Source: Yoonia sp.
GTDB taxonomy: Bacteria; Pseudomonadota; Alphaproteobacteria; Rhodobacterales; Rhodobacteraceae
Assembly (NCBI GenBank): GCA_029250945.1
Contig: JAQXEG010000007.1
Span: 1 to 39,060, forward strand
Reading direction: 5' to 3'
Length of the DNA stretch: 39,060 nucleotides
Positions 8,174-17,965 of this stretch are shown one piece after another. The notes beneath the pieces are model-generated. The model did no database searches. It saw nothing but the letters and a program-made list of their open reading frames with translations, and had not been told where the DNA came from. Every line of letters begins with the position of its first letter. Within the stretch, counting starts at the first letter, position 1. The translations under genes were made by a program, and so were the position numbers.

Positions 8174-9997
8174 ATGGACGAGCAGAACAAGAACCTTATC
8201 CTTGCAACCGTATTGAGTTTCCTTGTGATTCTCACGTGGTTTTGGATCTTTCCGCCTGAGGACCCTGCGACATTGCCCGCAGGTGAAGTTGTCGCGGAAC
8301 AAAACGACGACACATTGCCCATCGCAGATAGTGCCCCCGCATCCGCAATCGACGCACCCGCGTCGGATGTTGTCGCCGACGCGCCCCGCATTGCGATCGA
8401 AACACCTGAATTGTCTGGCACATTGTCGCTGCAAGGTGGCCGCCTTGATGATCTGGCCCTGACGCAATACCGCGAAACGCTTGATGACGATGCAGAAATT
8501 GTGCGCTTGATGCGCCCCGTCGGTGAAACGGATACATATTTTGCGACCTTCGGCTGGGCCGGCGCAAACGGCCTTGCCGCGGACGCGGTTCCCGGTCCCG
8601 AAACGATCTGGTCGCTGGAAAGCGGCGAAACACTGACGCCCGACACACCCGTCACGATCGCATGGGACAATGGCGCAGGCCTGATTTTCCGCACGGAAAT
8701 CAGTGTCGATAACGAATTCATGTTCTCCTTTGCCCAAAGTGTTGAGAACACGACATCCACAGCGATCACTGCACGCCCCTACGGTTTGCTGCGGCGTCAT
8801 GGTGAGCCAAGCGACCTTAAGAATTTCTTTATTCTGCACGAAGGTTTGGTGCGGATGTCCGACGGCGAGTTGGAGGAAACGAAGTACAACAAAATCGAAG
8901 ACTACGACGTTGACGCACGCGAAGGCACACAGGCCGAACGCGTTGAGATCAGCGAAAACGGTTGGATCGGCTATACGGATCACTATTGGATGACGACGTT
9001 GATCCCGGATCAGGCGCAACCGTTCCGGTCTGTGAGCAAGTATTTTGCAAGCCGCAACCTGTTCCAAGCCGAAGCGGTCATGCCGTTGCAAAGCATTGAA
9101 GCAGGCGCAACCACAACGGTCACCACACGTTTGTTCGCTGGCGCGAAAGAATGGGAAGCCATCCGGACCTATGAAAACGACGAAAACGTACCCGGCTTTC
9201 TGGATAGCATCGACTGGGGCTGGTTCTTTTTCCTGACCAAGCCGATCTTCTGGCTGCTGCACACGTTGAACATTTACATCGGCAATATGGGTTGGTCGAT
9301 CATCGCGTTGACTGTCATCATCAAGGCGCTTGTTCTGCCGCTTGCCTATAAATCCTATGTCTCAATGGCCAAAATGAAAGAGCTTCAGCCAGAGATGGAG
9401 AAGCTCAAGGAGCGGGCAGGCGACGATAAACAAGCCATGCAACAAGGCATGATGAAGCTTTATAAAGACAACAAGGTGAACCCTGCGTCTGGTTGTTTGC
9501 CGATCTTTATGCAGATCCCGATCTTCTTCTCCTTGTACAAGGTGATTTTCGTCACCATCGAACTGCGCCATGCGGAATGGATCGGTTGGATCAATGACCT
9601 TAGCGCGCCTGACCCGTCGTCGATCCTAAACCTGTTTGGTCTCTTGCCGTGGGGCGTGCCAGAGGCTGGTACCGCACTTGCGATCCTCAGCCTTGGTATC
9701 TTGCCAATTATCTTGGGTATTTCCATGTGGCTTCAGCAAAAGCTGAACCTGCAACCAACGGACCCAACCCAGCGCATGATCTTTGCGTGGATGCCGTGGG
9801 TATTCATGTTCATGCTCGGCTCTTTTGCCAGCGGCTTAGTCCTGTACTGGATCGCGAACAACACGATCACCTTCATCCAGCAATACGCAATCATGACCAG
9901 TCATGGCGCAAAGCCGGACGTCTTTGGCAACATTCGCGATAGCTTTAACAAAGCACAGAAGCCCGCCAACGACACCAAAGCACCGAAGGGCAAATAA
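8174..9997 (+). CDS. yidC: Membrane protein insertase YidC
   Basis: A 607-residue insertase of the Gram-negative type. An N-terminal membrane anchor (about residues 7-25) starts MDEQNKNLILA. A large acidic periplasmic domain follows, then the conserved C-terminal bundle with GWSIIALTVIIKALVLPL, the NPASGCLPIFMQIPIFFSLY core and a final helix pair. YidC inserts inner-membrane proteins alone or with SecYEG and folds Sec clients. The start at 8174 fits the family N-terminus; the frame opens 51 bases further upstream. Its stop TAA touches the ATG of the MOSC gene, so it leads a tightly packed run. Confidence 0.97.
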   Translation: MDEQNKNLILATVLSFLVILTWFWIFPPEDPATLPAGEVVAEQNDDTLPIADSAPASAIDAPASDVVADAPRIAIETPELSGTLSLQGGRLDDLALTQYRETLDDDAEIVRLMRPVGETDTYFATFGWAGANGLAADAVPGPETIWSLESGETLTPDTPVTIAWDNGAGLIFRTEISVDNEFMFSFAQSVENTTSTAITARPYGLLRRHGEPSDLKNFFILHEGLVRMSDGELEETKYNKIEDYDVDAREGTQAERVEISENGWIGYTDHYWMTTLIPDQAQPFRSVSKYFASRNLFQAEAVMPLQSIEAGATTTVTTRLFAGAKEWEAIRTYENDENVPGFLDSIDWGWFFFLTKPIFWLLHTLNIYIGNMGWSIIALTVIIKALVLPLAYKSYVSMAKMKELQPEMEKLKERAGDDKQAMQQGMMKLYKDNKVNPASGCLPIFMQIPIFFSLYKVIFVTIELRHAEWIGWINDLSAPDPSSILNLFGLLPWGVPEAGTALAILSLGILPIILGISMWLQQKLNLQPTDPTQRMIFAWMPWVFMFMLGSFASGLVLYWIANNTITFIQQYAIMTSHGAKPDVFGNIRDSFNKAQKPANDTKAPKGK

Positions 9998-10753
9998 ATG
10001 GTTACCGTCGCATCCCTGTGGCGGTATCCGATCAAAAGCCATGGTCGAGAGACGATGGCCAGCACACCGCTGATCACTGGTAAGACAATCCCCTGGGACC
10101 GCCATTGGGCCGTCACCCACGGCGATACCAAATTCGACCACGATAACCCGACATGGATCGGGTGCCGTAACTTTATGATCGGGACGGCGACGCCCAGTCT
10201 TGCGGGTATGTCTGCGACCTTCGACCAGCAGTCTGAAACCATCACGCTGCGCCACGTGGATCTGGGCACGGTTACGTTCCGCCCTAGCGATCCGGCTGAC
10301 GTGAATCGGTTCATCACTTGGGTGTCACCGATCTGCCCGCCTGATAAGCGGCAACCAACTGGCATCGTCAGCGCGCCAGATCGCGGTATGACTGATACGC
10401 CCACGGCTACAGTTTCAATCATGAACCTTGCCAGCCACGACGCAGTTGCGTTGCAGGCGGAAAATCCGCTTCAAATGGAACGATGGCGCGGCAATATTTG
10501 GGTGGATGGCGCGGACGCTTGGGCCGAATGGGATTGGATCGGCAAGACCGTGCAAATCGGCGATGCCAAGCTGCGCGTTATTGACCCTGTGCAGCGCTGC
10601 AAGCATACCGAGGCCAACACCACAACCGGCACACGGGACATCGACACGCTATCGATTTTGCGCGACGGTTGGGACCACCAGAATTTTGGCGTTTACGCCG
10701 AGGTTATCCAAGACGGCACCGTTCATCTTGGCGACACATTGAAAGTTGAATGA
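9998..10753 (+). CDS. MOSC domain-containing protein
   Basis: A 251-residue protein with the MOSC N-terminal beta-barrel (VASLWRYPIKSHGRE) and MOSC domain. The conserved cysteine motif VQRCKHTE lies near residue 205 and the FGVYAEV segment near the end. Family members bind the molybdenum cofactor or transfer sulfur to it, as in YcbX/YiiM and mARC. The physiological substrate cannot be read from the sequence. It begins at the base after the yidC stop and ends one base before the engB start, so it is very likely cotranscribed and coupled. Confidence 0.9.
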   Translation: MVTVASLWRYPIKSHGRETMASTPLITGKTIPWDRHWAVTHGDTKFDHDNPTWIGCRNFMIGTATPSLAGMSATFDQQSETITLRHVDLGTVTFRPSDPADVNRFITWVSPICPPDKRQPTGIVSAPDRGMTDTPTATVSIMNLASHDAVALQAENPLQMERWRGNIWVDGADAWAEWDWIGKTVQIGDAKLRVIDPVQRCKHTEANTTTGTRDIDTLSILRDGWDHQNFGVYAEVIQDGTVHLGDTLKVE

Positions 10754-10754
10754 T

Positions 10755-11402
10755 ATGGAAATCCGGTTCCAAGAGGCTGAGACCCCTGATGCAGATGCGC
10801 TAGAACGCGGGCGCTTGTTGTTTGCAGGCGAAACTGACTTCGTCAAAGGCGTCGTTGCTATGGACGGCCTGCCAGAGGCTGACCGCACAGAAATCTGTTT
10901 TGCGGGGCGCTCGAACGTTGGCAAATCATCTTTGATCAACGCCCTCACGGGCCGCAAGGGGTTGGCGCGCGCGTCCAACACCCCCGGTCGCACACAAGAG
11001 ATTAACTTTTTCACCGCAGGCGACATCTACGTCGTCGACTTGCCCGGCTATGGCTTTGCGAACGCCCCCCTGCCCGTCGTTGAAAAATGGCAGCGTCTGC
11101 TTAAGCAATACCTGTCCGGTCGCCCGACCCTACGGCGTGTCTTTGTTCTGATTGATGCCCGCCACGGTGCAAAAGCCGTTGACGAAGAGATTATGACCCT
11201 GCTCGACCGATCCGCCGTAACATTTCAGGTGGTCATGACCAAGGTCGACAAACTGCGCGGCGATGCGTTGGAACAATCGCTTGCAAAAACCCGCGCAGCA
11301 CTGGCCAAACACCCCGCAGCCTATCCTGAATTGGTACTCACCAGCTCTGAAAAGGGTCAAGGGATCGAGACATTGCGCGCCATCATTGCTGGCATCGCAT
11401 GA
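10755..11402 (+). CDS. engB: Ribosome biogenesis GTPase EngB (YihA/YsxC)
   Basis: A 215-residue small GTPase. G1 is [10 protein letters not shown]2 lies in the TPGRTQE segment, G3 is DLPGYG, G4 is TKVDK and G5 lies in SSEKGQG. EngB is needed for 50S subunit assembly. The start at ATG 10755 is preferred; a TTG three codons upstream at 10746 overlaps the MOSC stop. The last bases overlap the upstream ATG of argB (ATGA). Its place between yidC and argB is common in Rhodobacteraceae. Confidence 0.95.
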   Translation: MEIRFQEAETPDADALERGRLLFAGETDFVKGVVAMDGLPEADRTEICFAGRSNVGKSSLINALTGRKGLARASNTPGRTQEINFFTAGDIYVVDLPGYGFANAPLPVVEKWQRLLKQYLSGRPTLRRVFVLIDARHGAKAVDEEIMTLLDRSAVTFQVVMTKVDKLRGDALEQSLAKTRAALAKHPAAYPELVLTSSEKGQGIETLRAIIAGIA

Positions 11403-11419
11403 AGAAAAGGACGCCGCAG

Positions 11420-12274
11420 ATGAACCAAGATTGGATCGCGACAGCCGCCACGCTGTCCCAGGCATTGCCCTATATGCAGCGGTATGCCGGTGCCACAGTT
11501 GTCATCAAACTTGGCGGTCACGCGATGGGCAGCGATGAAGCAATGATTAGTTTCGCCCGCGACGTCGTGCTGATGCAGCAGGTCGGCCTGAACCCTGTGG
11601 TGGTGCATGGCGGTGGCCCAATGATCAACGAGATGCTGGATCGGCTGGATATCACATCCGACTTTGTGAACGGCAAACGAGTGACCGATCAGGCAACGAT
11701 GGACGTCGTTGAAATGGTCCTGTCCGGCAAGGTGAACAACCGGCTTGTCCAGGCGATCTGCGACGAAGGTGGTAAGGCCGTTGGCCTATCGGGCAAGGAT
11801 GCCAACATGATCGTTTGCGATCAGGCGGACCCTGATCTGGGTCTCGTGGGGCAACCTGCCGACATCGACATCACAATCTTGCGCGACCTACATGCAGCCA
11901 AAGCGATCCCCGTGATTGCCCCCCTCGGCATGGGCCGTGCAGGCGAGACGTTTAACATTAACGGCGATACCGTCGCGGGCGCGATTGCGGGCGCTTTGCA
12001 AGCGGACCGGCTTTTGTTGCTGACCGATGTGGCTGGCGTCAAGGACAAGTCAGGCAATGTCCTGACAGAAATGCCCCCCGCCCAAATCGCCGATCTTATC
12101 GCCGATGGCACGATTGCTGGCGGCATGATCCCCAAGACGGAAACTGCGCTCGATGCGATGGATAAAGGCGTGCGCGCGGTGGTCATCCTTGACGGGCGCG
12201 CACCGAACGCCTGCTTGCTAGAGCTGTTTACCGACCATGGTGCGGGGTCTTTGATCCGCGAACCGAAATCTTGA
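11420..12274 (+). CDS. argB: Acetylglutamate kinase
   Basis: An amino-acid kinase fold protein of 284 residues that phosphorylates N-acetyl-L-glutamate in the second step of arginine synthesis. Visible motifs are [10 protein letters not shown] near the N-terminus (phosphate binding), [13 protein letters not shown] (acetylglutamate binding), LSGKDANM, and the nucleotide-binding stretch around [13 protein letters not shown] chose the ATG at 11420 because an AAGGA ribosome site lies 8 bases before it. An ATG at 11399 overlaps the engB stop by four bases and would add seven residues. The family core is complete either way. Confidence 0.95.
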   Translation: MNQDWIATAATLSQALPYMQRYAGATVVIKLGGHAMGSDEAMISFARDVVLMQQVGLNPVVVHGGGPMINEMLDRLDITSDFVNGKRVTDQATMDVVEMVLSGKVNNRLVQAICDEGGKAVGLSGKDANMIVCDQADPDLGLVGQPADIDITILRDLHAAKAIPVIAPLGMGRAGETFNINGDTVAGAIAGALQADRLLLLTDVAGVKDKSGNVLTEMPPAQIADLIADGTIAGGMIPKTETALDAMDKGVRAVVILDGRAPNACLLELFTDHGAGSLIREPKS

Positions 12275-12885
12275 ACCTAACCGGTACCGGTCTGATGGAA
12301 ATGGGACATTGTCCCGTGTCCGCAGATGACGGGCTGCCGCATAGCGATGGCACCTTGGTTCTACTTGGACCGGATGAGCCTGACTTCTGGCCCTTGTTTA
12401 CCAATTCAGATGAATACGCAGACGGCGGGGCCGACCCGCTTGATCGCTGGTCGCGGCGCACCATTGATCAGCTTGCAACAGACGCAGGCGGTGTCGCCTA
12501 CTACCCGTTTGGTGGCGCGCCGTTCCACCCGTTTTTCACGTGGGCGCAGCGGACCGGACGGTTCTGGGCATCGCCAATCGGGTTTCTGGTCCATGACGTT
12601 GCAGGGTTGTTTGCGTCGTTCCGAGGGGGCATTTGGCTGCCAGAGGACCGCGTGGCGGCAACCGCAAACTCCCCCTGTGAAGGTTGCGCAGCACCATGCA
12701 AAACGGCCTGTCCTGTTGATGCATTTTCACAAGGATATGATGTGGCTGCTTGCAAAGATTTCTTGCAATCGGACCCCAAGCAGACATGTTTATCCAAAGG
12801 GTGCCAGGCCCGCCGCGCGTGTCCTGTCGGTGCTGAACGCAGGTTAGACGCCCAAGCGGCTTTTCACATGGAGGTATTCATCTGA
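12271..12885 (+). CDS. Ferredoxin-like protein with two cysteine clusters, function unknown
   Basis: A 204-residue protein with a C-terminal pair of cysteine clusters: C-x2-C-x3-C-x3-CP at residues 136-147 and a second set at 161, 173, 178 and 184. This suits one or two [4Fe-4S] clusters, and the spacing recalls the dicluster part of epoxyqueuosine reductase QueG. The catalytic corrinoid domain of QueG is absent. The N-terminal 130 residues are aromatic-rich and I do not recognise them. The TTG at 12271 overlaps the argB stop; ATGs at 12295 and 12301 are alternatives. It overlaps sixA by one base. Confidence 0.8.
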   Translation: MNLTGTGLMEMGHCPVSADDGLPHSDGTLVLLGPDEPDFWPLFTNSDEYADGGADPLDRWSRRTIDQLATDAGGVAYYPFGGAPFHPFFTWAQRTGRFWASPIGFLVHDVAGLFASFRGGIWLPEDRVAATANSPCEGCAAPCKTACPVDAFSQGYDVAACKDFLQSDPKQTCLSKGCQARRACPVGAERRLDAQAAFHMEVFI

Positions 12886-13394
12886 TGCGTTTGATCTTAA
12901 TCCGTCACGCTAAATCCAGCTGGGATGATTCGTTTCAGGACGACCATGCCCACATTCTGAACAAGCGTGGACGCGATGCCGCCCGTGCGATTGGCACGTG
13001 GTTACAGGCCAAAGGGTACGAGCCTGACCGCGTTCTGGTATCCGATGCCGCCCGCACGGTTGAGACCGCTGAACTGATCCTGCCGTGCCTGACACGTGAT
13101 CCAGATGTGACCTACATGCCCGCGCTATATCACGCGGCGCCTGACACGATCCTCGATCTGCTGCAACAGCGGTCGGAACAGTGTATCGCCGTCATCGCCC
13201 ATAATCCGGGTGTCGGCATGCTGGCCCGCGCTCTGACGATCACGGCGCCTGACCATCGCCGGTTTGATGACTATCCCACGTGCGCGACGACGGTCATCGA
13301 CTTTAGCGGACCGATCGCAATTGGCACTGGGGCAGCGGTCGATTTCACAGTGCCCCGCGATCTGATCGGCGCGGCAGGTCGCGAAACGGACTAG
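12885..13394 (+). CDS. sixA: SixA-type phosphohistidine phosphatase
   Basis: A 169-residue member of the histidine phosphatase superfamily. The catalytic RHAKSSWDD motif is at residues 7-15, the second arginine region is SDAARTVETAEL, and the late catalytic histidine lies in IAHNPGVG. SixA in Escherichia coli dephosphorylates a phosphotransfer histidine (PtsP or ArcB); the partner here is unknown. A strong ribosome site GGAGG lies 10 bases before the ATG, and the start overlaps the upstream stop (TGATG). It closes the yidC-sixA run, with a terminator-like hairpin just beyond. Confidence 0.88.
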   Translation: MRLILIRHAKSSWDDSFQDDHAHILNKRGRDAARAIGTWLQAKGYEPDRVLVSDAARTVETAELILPCLTRDPDVTYMPALYHAAPDTILDLLQQRSEQCIAVIAHNPGVGMLARALTITAPDHRRFDDYPTCATTVIDFSGPIAIGTGAAVDFTVPRDLIGAAGRETD

Positions 13395-13404
13395 CCCAAA
13401 CGCA

Positions 13405-13453
13405 AAACGCCGAGGGCGCGAACCCCCGACGTTTCACAATATTCTCGATTGTG
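13405..13453. terminator. Shared terminator region between sixA and bztD
   Basis: AAACG (13405-13409) pairs with CGTTT (13430-13434), and inner blocks CG and GGG pair across two mismatches around the loop cgcgaa. A second inverted repeat, CACAAT/ATTGTG, lies at 13435-13440 and 13448-13453. The two genes converge here. On the minus strand the stem is followed by TTTTGCGTTT, fitting termination of the bzt operon; on the plus strand the T-tract is short. Confidence 0.6.
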
Positions 13454-13454
13454 T

Positions 13455-14222
13455 TTAGTGACCCAAAATCTGGCTCAGGAACAACTGAGTCCGCTCGGAC
13501 TGCGGGTTGTTGAAGAACTCTTCTGGTTCGTTCTGTTCCACGATCTGACCTTGGTCCATGAAAATCACGCGGTTGGCAACCTGACGGGCAAAGCCCATTT
13601 CGTGCGTCACGCAAAGCATGGTCATGCCTTCTTCGGCCAGCTCGATCATGGTGTCGAGCACCTCTTTGATCATCTCTGGGTCAAGCGCGGATGTCGGTTC
13701 ATCAAACAGCATGATGCGCGGTTTCATACAAAGCGAACGGGCAATCGCCACACGCTGCTGCTGGCCACCGGACAACTGGCCCGGATATTTCATCGCCTGA
13801 TCAGGAATTTTCACCTTTTCAAGGAAATGCATCGCAATCTCTTCGGCTTCCTTCTTCGGTGTCTTGCGAACCCAGATCGGTGCCAGCGTACAGTTTTCCA
13901 AAATGGTCAAATGCGGGAACAGGTTGAAGTGCTGAAAGCACATGCCAACCTCTGACCGGATTTTGTCGATGTTTTTCAGGTCAGATGACAACAACGTGCC
14001 GTCGACTTCGATGCTCCCCTTTTGGTGTTCCTCAAGGGCGTTGATGCAGCGGATCAACGTGGATTTACCGGACCCCGACGGGCCACAGATCACGATACGT
14101 TCCCCACGGTTCACCGTCAGGTTGATGTCGCGCAGCACATGGAACGTGCCGTACCATTTGTTCATATTATCGATGGTGATCGCGACTTCGTCGGATACCT
14201 GCATTGTAGCGGCTTCAGTCAT
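13455..14222 (-). CDS. bztD: Polar amino-acid ABC transporter, ATPase subunit
   Basis: A 255-residue ABC ATPase. Walker A is GPSGSGKST, the Q-loop lies in [13 protein letters not shown], the signature is LSGGQQQRV, Walker B is [12 protein letters not shown], and the switch histidine is VTHEMGFA. It powers uptake of polar amino acids through the BztB/BztC permease pair. It is the last gene of the operon; 15 bases separate it from bztC. The family is the same as AapP, so substrate range (Glu/Gln/Asp/Asn or general L-amino acids) is not settled by sequence alone. Confidence 0.93.
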   Translation of the reverse strand: MTEAATMQVSDEVAITIDNMNKWYGTFHVLRDINLTVNRGERIVICGPSGSGKSTLIRCINALEEHQKGSIEVDGTLLSSDLKNIDKIRSEVGMCFQHFNLFPHLTILENCTLAPIWVRKTPKKEAEEIAMHFLEKVKIPDQAMKYPGQLSGGQQQRVAIARSLCMKPRIMLFDEPTSALDPEMIKEVLDTMIELAEEGMTMLCVTHEMGFARQVANRVIFMDQGQIVEQNEPEEFFNNPQSERTQLFLSQILGH

Positions 14223-14237
14223 GTGAATGCCTCCCCT

Positions 14238-15536
14238 TTAGCGGTGGTCGGTTGCGAGACGACGCTCCAACCATTGTGAGTATTGTGAGATGCCGTAGCA
14301 CACGACGAAGAAAACAAGCGCGGCAAAGCCCAGCAGTTCCCAGTAAACGCCGTTCCAATCAGTGGACGCCAGAATGGGGCCACGGATCATGCCGACGATG
14401 TCGAACATCGAAATCACCGACACAAGAACGGTGTCTTTGAACAGGCCAACGGCGATGTTCACGATGCCCGGGATCGAGATTTTCAACGCTTGCGGCAGAA
14501 TGATCAGGCGCATTGCTTGTGCGTAATCAAGCCCAAGGCTGTCGGCAGCTTCATACTGTCCCTTTGGCAAAGCGGCCAAACCGCCACGGATCACCTCGGC
14601 GATATACGCGGCAGAGAACATGGTGATCATGATCACAACGCGCAGGAACAAATCGACGGTCGATTCCGGCGGGAAAAAGTAGGCCAACATCACAGACGCC
14701 ACGAACAGCAGTGTGATCAACGGCACGCCGCGGATGAATTCGATGAAGAGAACGCAGATCCATTTGATCAAAGGCATGGACGACTGACGGCCCAACGCCA
14801 GGACGATGCCGATTGGCACCGACAAGGATACGCAAGTCACGCCCAGCATCATGTTCAGCATATAACCGCCAAGGTCGCGGCTTGGCACGGCCTCTAGCAT
14901 CACGTTGTCGCGTGCCCCTTCGGAGATCAGGAAACCGCCCAAATACCACACGACGGCCGCAGCGAGGATGCCACCAAAGAAACCACCGGCAAAGCTAGAT
15001 TTCACCAAGCGACTGTAGGCAAAGTAACCAGCCACAAAGCCAGCCAATGCCAAAAGCGGCGTCAGGATGGTGCCACCCCAGATCAGCCAATAGGCAACGA
15101 ACGGGAACAAGGCTGTCACAATCAGCATCTTGCGTGGCAGATCAAAGAACAACACAGGCGCAATCGCGACCAACATGATCACAAAAGCCAGGTTAGGGCG
15201 CCAGTATGCATCCGACGGATAGGCCAGACCATACATCAGCTGGGGCCAACGTTCCGCGATGACCGCAAAGCAGGCACCGCTTGTGCCGTTCAAAATCTCG
15301 CGGCATTCAGACAGGCTTCCTGCGTCCCAGACACCGTTGAAAATCCATGGCAGCACACCCGACAACACGACGTAGATCACAAAGATCGACGCCAGTGTCA
15401 GGACCGCGTTCGGGATTGTCGCAAACAGGTTGCGGCGAACCCAATCCACCATGCCGCGTGAATTTTCAGGTGGCGGCAACTGTGGCAGCGTTTCGGTGCG
15501 CACAAAAGCGTTGAGATGGGATTGTTTATCAGACAT
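14238..15536 (-). CDS. bztC: Polar amino-acid ABC transporter permease
   Basis: A 432-residue inner-membrane permease of the HisM type with the long N-terminal extension typical of BztC/AapM. Several membrane segments precede the transport core, which starts near residue 230 (GVTCVSLSVPIGIVLALG). The EAA loop (EAADSLGLDYAQAMRLIILPQA) couples to the ATPase. It forms the membrane channel with BztB. A periplasmic loop with two cysteines (CREILNGTSGAC) lies between early helices. It starts one base after the bztB stop. Confidence 0.93.
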   Translation of the reverse strand: MSDKQSHLNAFVRTETLPQLPPPENSRGMVDWVRRNLFATIPNAVLTLASIFVIYVVLSGVLPWIFNGVWDAGSLSECREILNGTSGACFAVIAERWPQLMYGLAYPSDAYWRPNLAFVIMLVAIAPVLFFDLPRKMLIVTALFPFVAYWLIWGGTILTPLLALAGFVAGYFAYSRLVKSSFAGGFFGGILAAAVVWYLGGFLISEGARDNVMLEAVPSRDLGGYMLNMMLGVTCVSLSVPIGIVLALGRQSSMPLIKWICVLFIEFIRGVPLITLLFVASVMLAYFFPPESTVDLFLRVVIMITMFSAAYIAEVIRGGLAALPKGQYEAADSLGLDYAQAMRLIILPQALKISIPGIVNIAVGLFKDTVLVSVISMFDIVGMIRGPILASTDWNGVYWELLGFAALVFFVVCYGISQYSQWLERRLATDHR

Positions 15537-15537
15537 C

Positions 15538-16776
15538 CTAGCGCTCCTTCAGCTTAACAGAGTTGTTGTACAGGTTCATGAACATCGAAATCAGCAAGCT
15601 GATCGTGAGGTAGAACAGCATCAGCAGCAGGACGCATTCAATCGCACGCCCCGTCTGGTTCAACGTGATCCCGCCCAATGTCGCCGTCACATCCGCATAC
15701 CCCACCGCAATCGCAAGCGAGGAGTTTTTGGTGATGTTCAGGAACTGAGAAATCAGCGGCGGGATAATGACGCGCAGCGCTTGCGGCAGAACCACCAGCG
15801 ATGTGATGCGACGCGGGCGCAGGCCAAGGGCCGCTGCGGCCTCTGTCTGGCCTTCGGATACCGCTTGGATACCTGCACGCACGTTTTCCGCGATGAAGGC
15901 ACCGGTATAGATCGACAGCGCAAACCACAGTGCGATCAGCGGACCACCCATCTTAATGCCGCCCTTAAAGTTAAAGCCTTTCAGCTCTGGAATATCCCAC
16001 TGAAGGCCAAGGATGAAGCAAAGCACGACCAGTGGCAAAAGCCAGATGGCAAGGTTCGTCCACGTTGTGTTGGGGCGAACACCCGTGGCCTCTTGTGCGC
16101 GGTCCGCGCGGGCATTCATTGCGCGCGCCCCAAAGAAGGAAGCGACCAGAACACCCAGAACCAGCACCCAATTCAGGCCACCGTTGCCTTCTTCACCAAA
16201 CCCGTTGGTAAAGAACGGACCGGGGATATAAACCCCGCGGTTGGTAAAGGCGAACAGATCAAACACCATCGAAGATGTGGCATCGTCACCACGGAATTCC
16301 CGCGGCCCCGGCATCACCTGCGTCATGATGGTAAAGATAATGATGATCCAGATCAGCACCGGAATGTTGCGAAAGATCTCGACGTAAAAGGCCATCAACT
16401 TGCTAACAAGCCAGTTATTGGACAGGCGCAGAACACCCGCCAGCACGCCAAAGATGGTCGCCATGATACAGGCAAGGAAAGCCACCAACAGCGTATTAAG
16501 AATACCGACAAACGCGGCACTTAGGTGCGTGGATTGGCTGGTGTAGGGGATCAACGTTTGGTTGATGTCATAACCCGATGGCGAACCAAGGAAGCTATAG
16601 GAAATCCGCAAACCCGCATCTGCAAGGTTCCGCGACAAGTTCCCACCCAGAAAAACAAAAGCGATGATCAAGCCCACAAGGGCGATCGCTTGGAATGTAT
16701 ATGACCGATAGCGTGTATCGTTTAGCAGCATGGATATGCGAAAGGATCCGGCTGGCGGATCGGTTATCGTACTCAT
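15538..16776 (-). CDS. bztB: Polar amino-acid ABC transporter permease
   Basis: A 412-residue HisM-type permease of the BztB/AapQ group. An N-terminal membrane segment (ALVGLIIAFVFLGG) is followed by a periplasmic region, a core of helices, and the EAA loop (EAAAALGLRPRRITSLVVLPQA). The start at 16776 (MSTITDPP) has a GGGGA ribosome site 7 bases upstream; the frame is open for another 19 codons without a better start. It lies 127 bases after bztA, and that gap contains an intrinsic-terminator hairpin. Confidence 0.92.
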   Translation of the reverse strand: MSTITDPPAGSFRISMLLNDTRYRSYTFQAIALVGLIIAFVFLGGNLSRNLADAGLRISYSFLGSPSGYDINQTLIPYTSQSTHLSAAFVGILNTLLVAFLACIMATIFGVLAGVLRLSNNWLVSKLMAFYVEIFRNIPVLIWIIIIFTIMTQVMPGPREFRGDDATSSMVFDLFAFTNRGVYIPGPFFTNGFGEEGNGGLNWVLVLGVLVASFFGARAMNARADRAQEATGVRPNTTWTNLAIWLLPLVVLCFILGLQWDIPELKGFNFKGGIKMGGPLIALWFALSIYTGAFIAENVRAGIQAVSEGQTEAAAALGLRPRRITSLVVLPQALRVIIPPLISQFLNITKNSSLAIAVGYADVTATLGGITLNQTGRAIECVLLLMLFYLTISLLISMFMNLYNNSVKLKER

Positions 16777-16854
16777 TGCAGTATCCCCGTCTGTCAGTTG
16801 CTTGGTATGGCGTTCGACCCGGCCATCCAGCATTTTTTGAGTTCGTTTTGTATT

Positions 16855-16888
16855 GGAAAAAGGGCGCGGTTTCCACCGCGCCCTTTAA
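16855..16888 (-). terminator. Intrinsic terminator/attenuator between bztA and bztB
   Basis: A 12-bp perfect stem (16859-16870 with 16875-16886) around a 4-base loop is followed on the minus strand by TTTTTCC. This is a textbook rho-independent terminator, placed after the binding-protein gene and before the permeases. Partial readthrough would give more BztA than membrane subunits, a common arrangement in ABC importers. Confidence 0.85.
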
Positions 16889-16903
16889 ATTCATGCTAGG
16901 AAC

Positions 16904-17923
16904 TTAGCGGAAAGGTGGGGAGTAGATCAGACCACCTTCGGTCCACATTGCGTTCAGGCCACGGGCCAGACCAATTGGTGTGGATTCGCCGATGTTGCCT
17001 TCGAACAGCTCACCGTAGTTACCGCCCGCCATGATGGCGTTCTTGGCCCAGTCAGCTTCCAGACCCAGCATCGCGCCCAGTTCACCTTCGGTGCCCAGCA
17101 GACGGTTAACTTCTGGGTTGTTTGTTGGTGCTGCGGACAGTTCTGCGATGTTTGCAGATGTTACACCCAGCTCTTCAGCTGTGATCAGTGCGTTCAGTGT
17201 CCAACGTGCGATATCACCCCAGTCGTTGTCGCCGTGGCGAACAAGCGGGCCGAGTGGCTCTTTGGAGACGATTTCTGGCAGCAGAACGTGGTCGTCTGGT
17301 GCTTCGAATGTTGCACGTGTCGCGGCCAGACCGGACGCGTCAGTTGTGTAAACGTCACATGCGCCAGCAAGGTACTGCTGCTGTGCTTCTGCGTTGGTTT
17401 CAATCGGCACAGGCTCATAAGAGATGCTGTTTGAACGGAAGAAGTCAGCAAGGTTCAGCTCTGTTGTTGTACCAGTCTGAATACATACAGTCGCGCCGTC
17501 CAGGTCCTTAGCGGAAGAAACGCCGAGGTCCTTTGGTACCATGAAGCCTTGGCCATCGTAGTAGTTTACGCCAACAAATTCGAACTTCAGGTCAACGTCA
17601 CGGGACATTGTCCATGTCGTGTTACGTGCCAGCAGGTCGATTTCGCCAGATGCCAGAGCAGTAAAGCGTGTTTTGCCTGTTGTTGGAACAAACTCAACAG
17701 CTGTTGGATCGCCCAGAACAGCAGCAGCAACCGCGCGGCATACGCCTACGTCGAAACCTTCCCAAACGCCATTCGCGTCAGGTGCAGCAAAGCCTACCAG
17801 GCCAGTTGTTACGCCACAGTTCAAAACACCACGTGCTTTGACGTCGTCAAGTGTTGCGGCGGACGCAACGCCAGCGGCCAGACCTGCAACAGTCAGCGCG
17901 CCGAAAAATACGGTCTTTTTCAT
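16904..17923 (-). CDS. bztA: Polar amino-acid ABC transporter, periplasmic binding protein
   Basis: A 339-residue secreted binding protein. The signal peptide (MKKTVFFGALTVAGLAAG) is cleaved near VASA-A. The mature part begins TLDDVKARGVLNCGV and contains GFDVGVCRAVAAAVLGD and the TGTTTELNLADFF hinge region of the amino-acid family 3 binding proteins. It delivers polar amino acids to BztBC. The start at 17923 is chosen for its signal peptide and a GGAAGAGG ribosome site; the frame is open upstream to 18064. Two cysteines in the mature part (CVQTG-type CIQTG and GACDVY) may form a disulfide. Confidence 0.93.
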   Translation of the reverse strand: MKKTVFFGALTVAGLAAGVASAATLDDVKARGVLNCGVTTGLVGFAAPDANGVWEGFDVGVCRAVAAAVLGDPTAVEFVPTTGKTRFTALASGEIDLLARNTTWTMSRDVDLKFEFVGVNYYDGQGFMVPKDLGVSSAKDLDGATVCIQTGTTTELNLADFFRSNSISYEPVPIETNAEAQQQYLAGACDVYTTDASGLAATRATFEAPDDHVLLPEIVSKEPLGPLVRHGDNDWGDIARWTLNALITAEELGVTSANIAELSAAPTNNPEVNRLLGTEGELGAMLGLEADWAKNAIMAGGNYGELFEGNIGESTPIGLARGLNAMWTEGGLIYSPPFR

Positions 17924-17943
17924 TTTTACCTCTTCCTGAATTT

Positions 17944-17965
17944 CCATCTGACCAGCGCCAGATAG
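17944..17965 (-). promoter_or_regulatory. bztA leader with short inverted repeats
   Basis: The 214 bases between bztA and the ATP12 gene should hold the bzt promoter. I see no strong -35/-10 pair. ATCTG/CAGAT around an 8-base centre (17946-17963) lies just before the ribosome site, and GAAGG/CCTTC lies further upstream near 18003-18017. These may be leader hairpins or protein sites. Confidence 0.3.
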
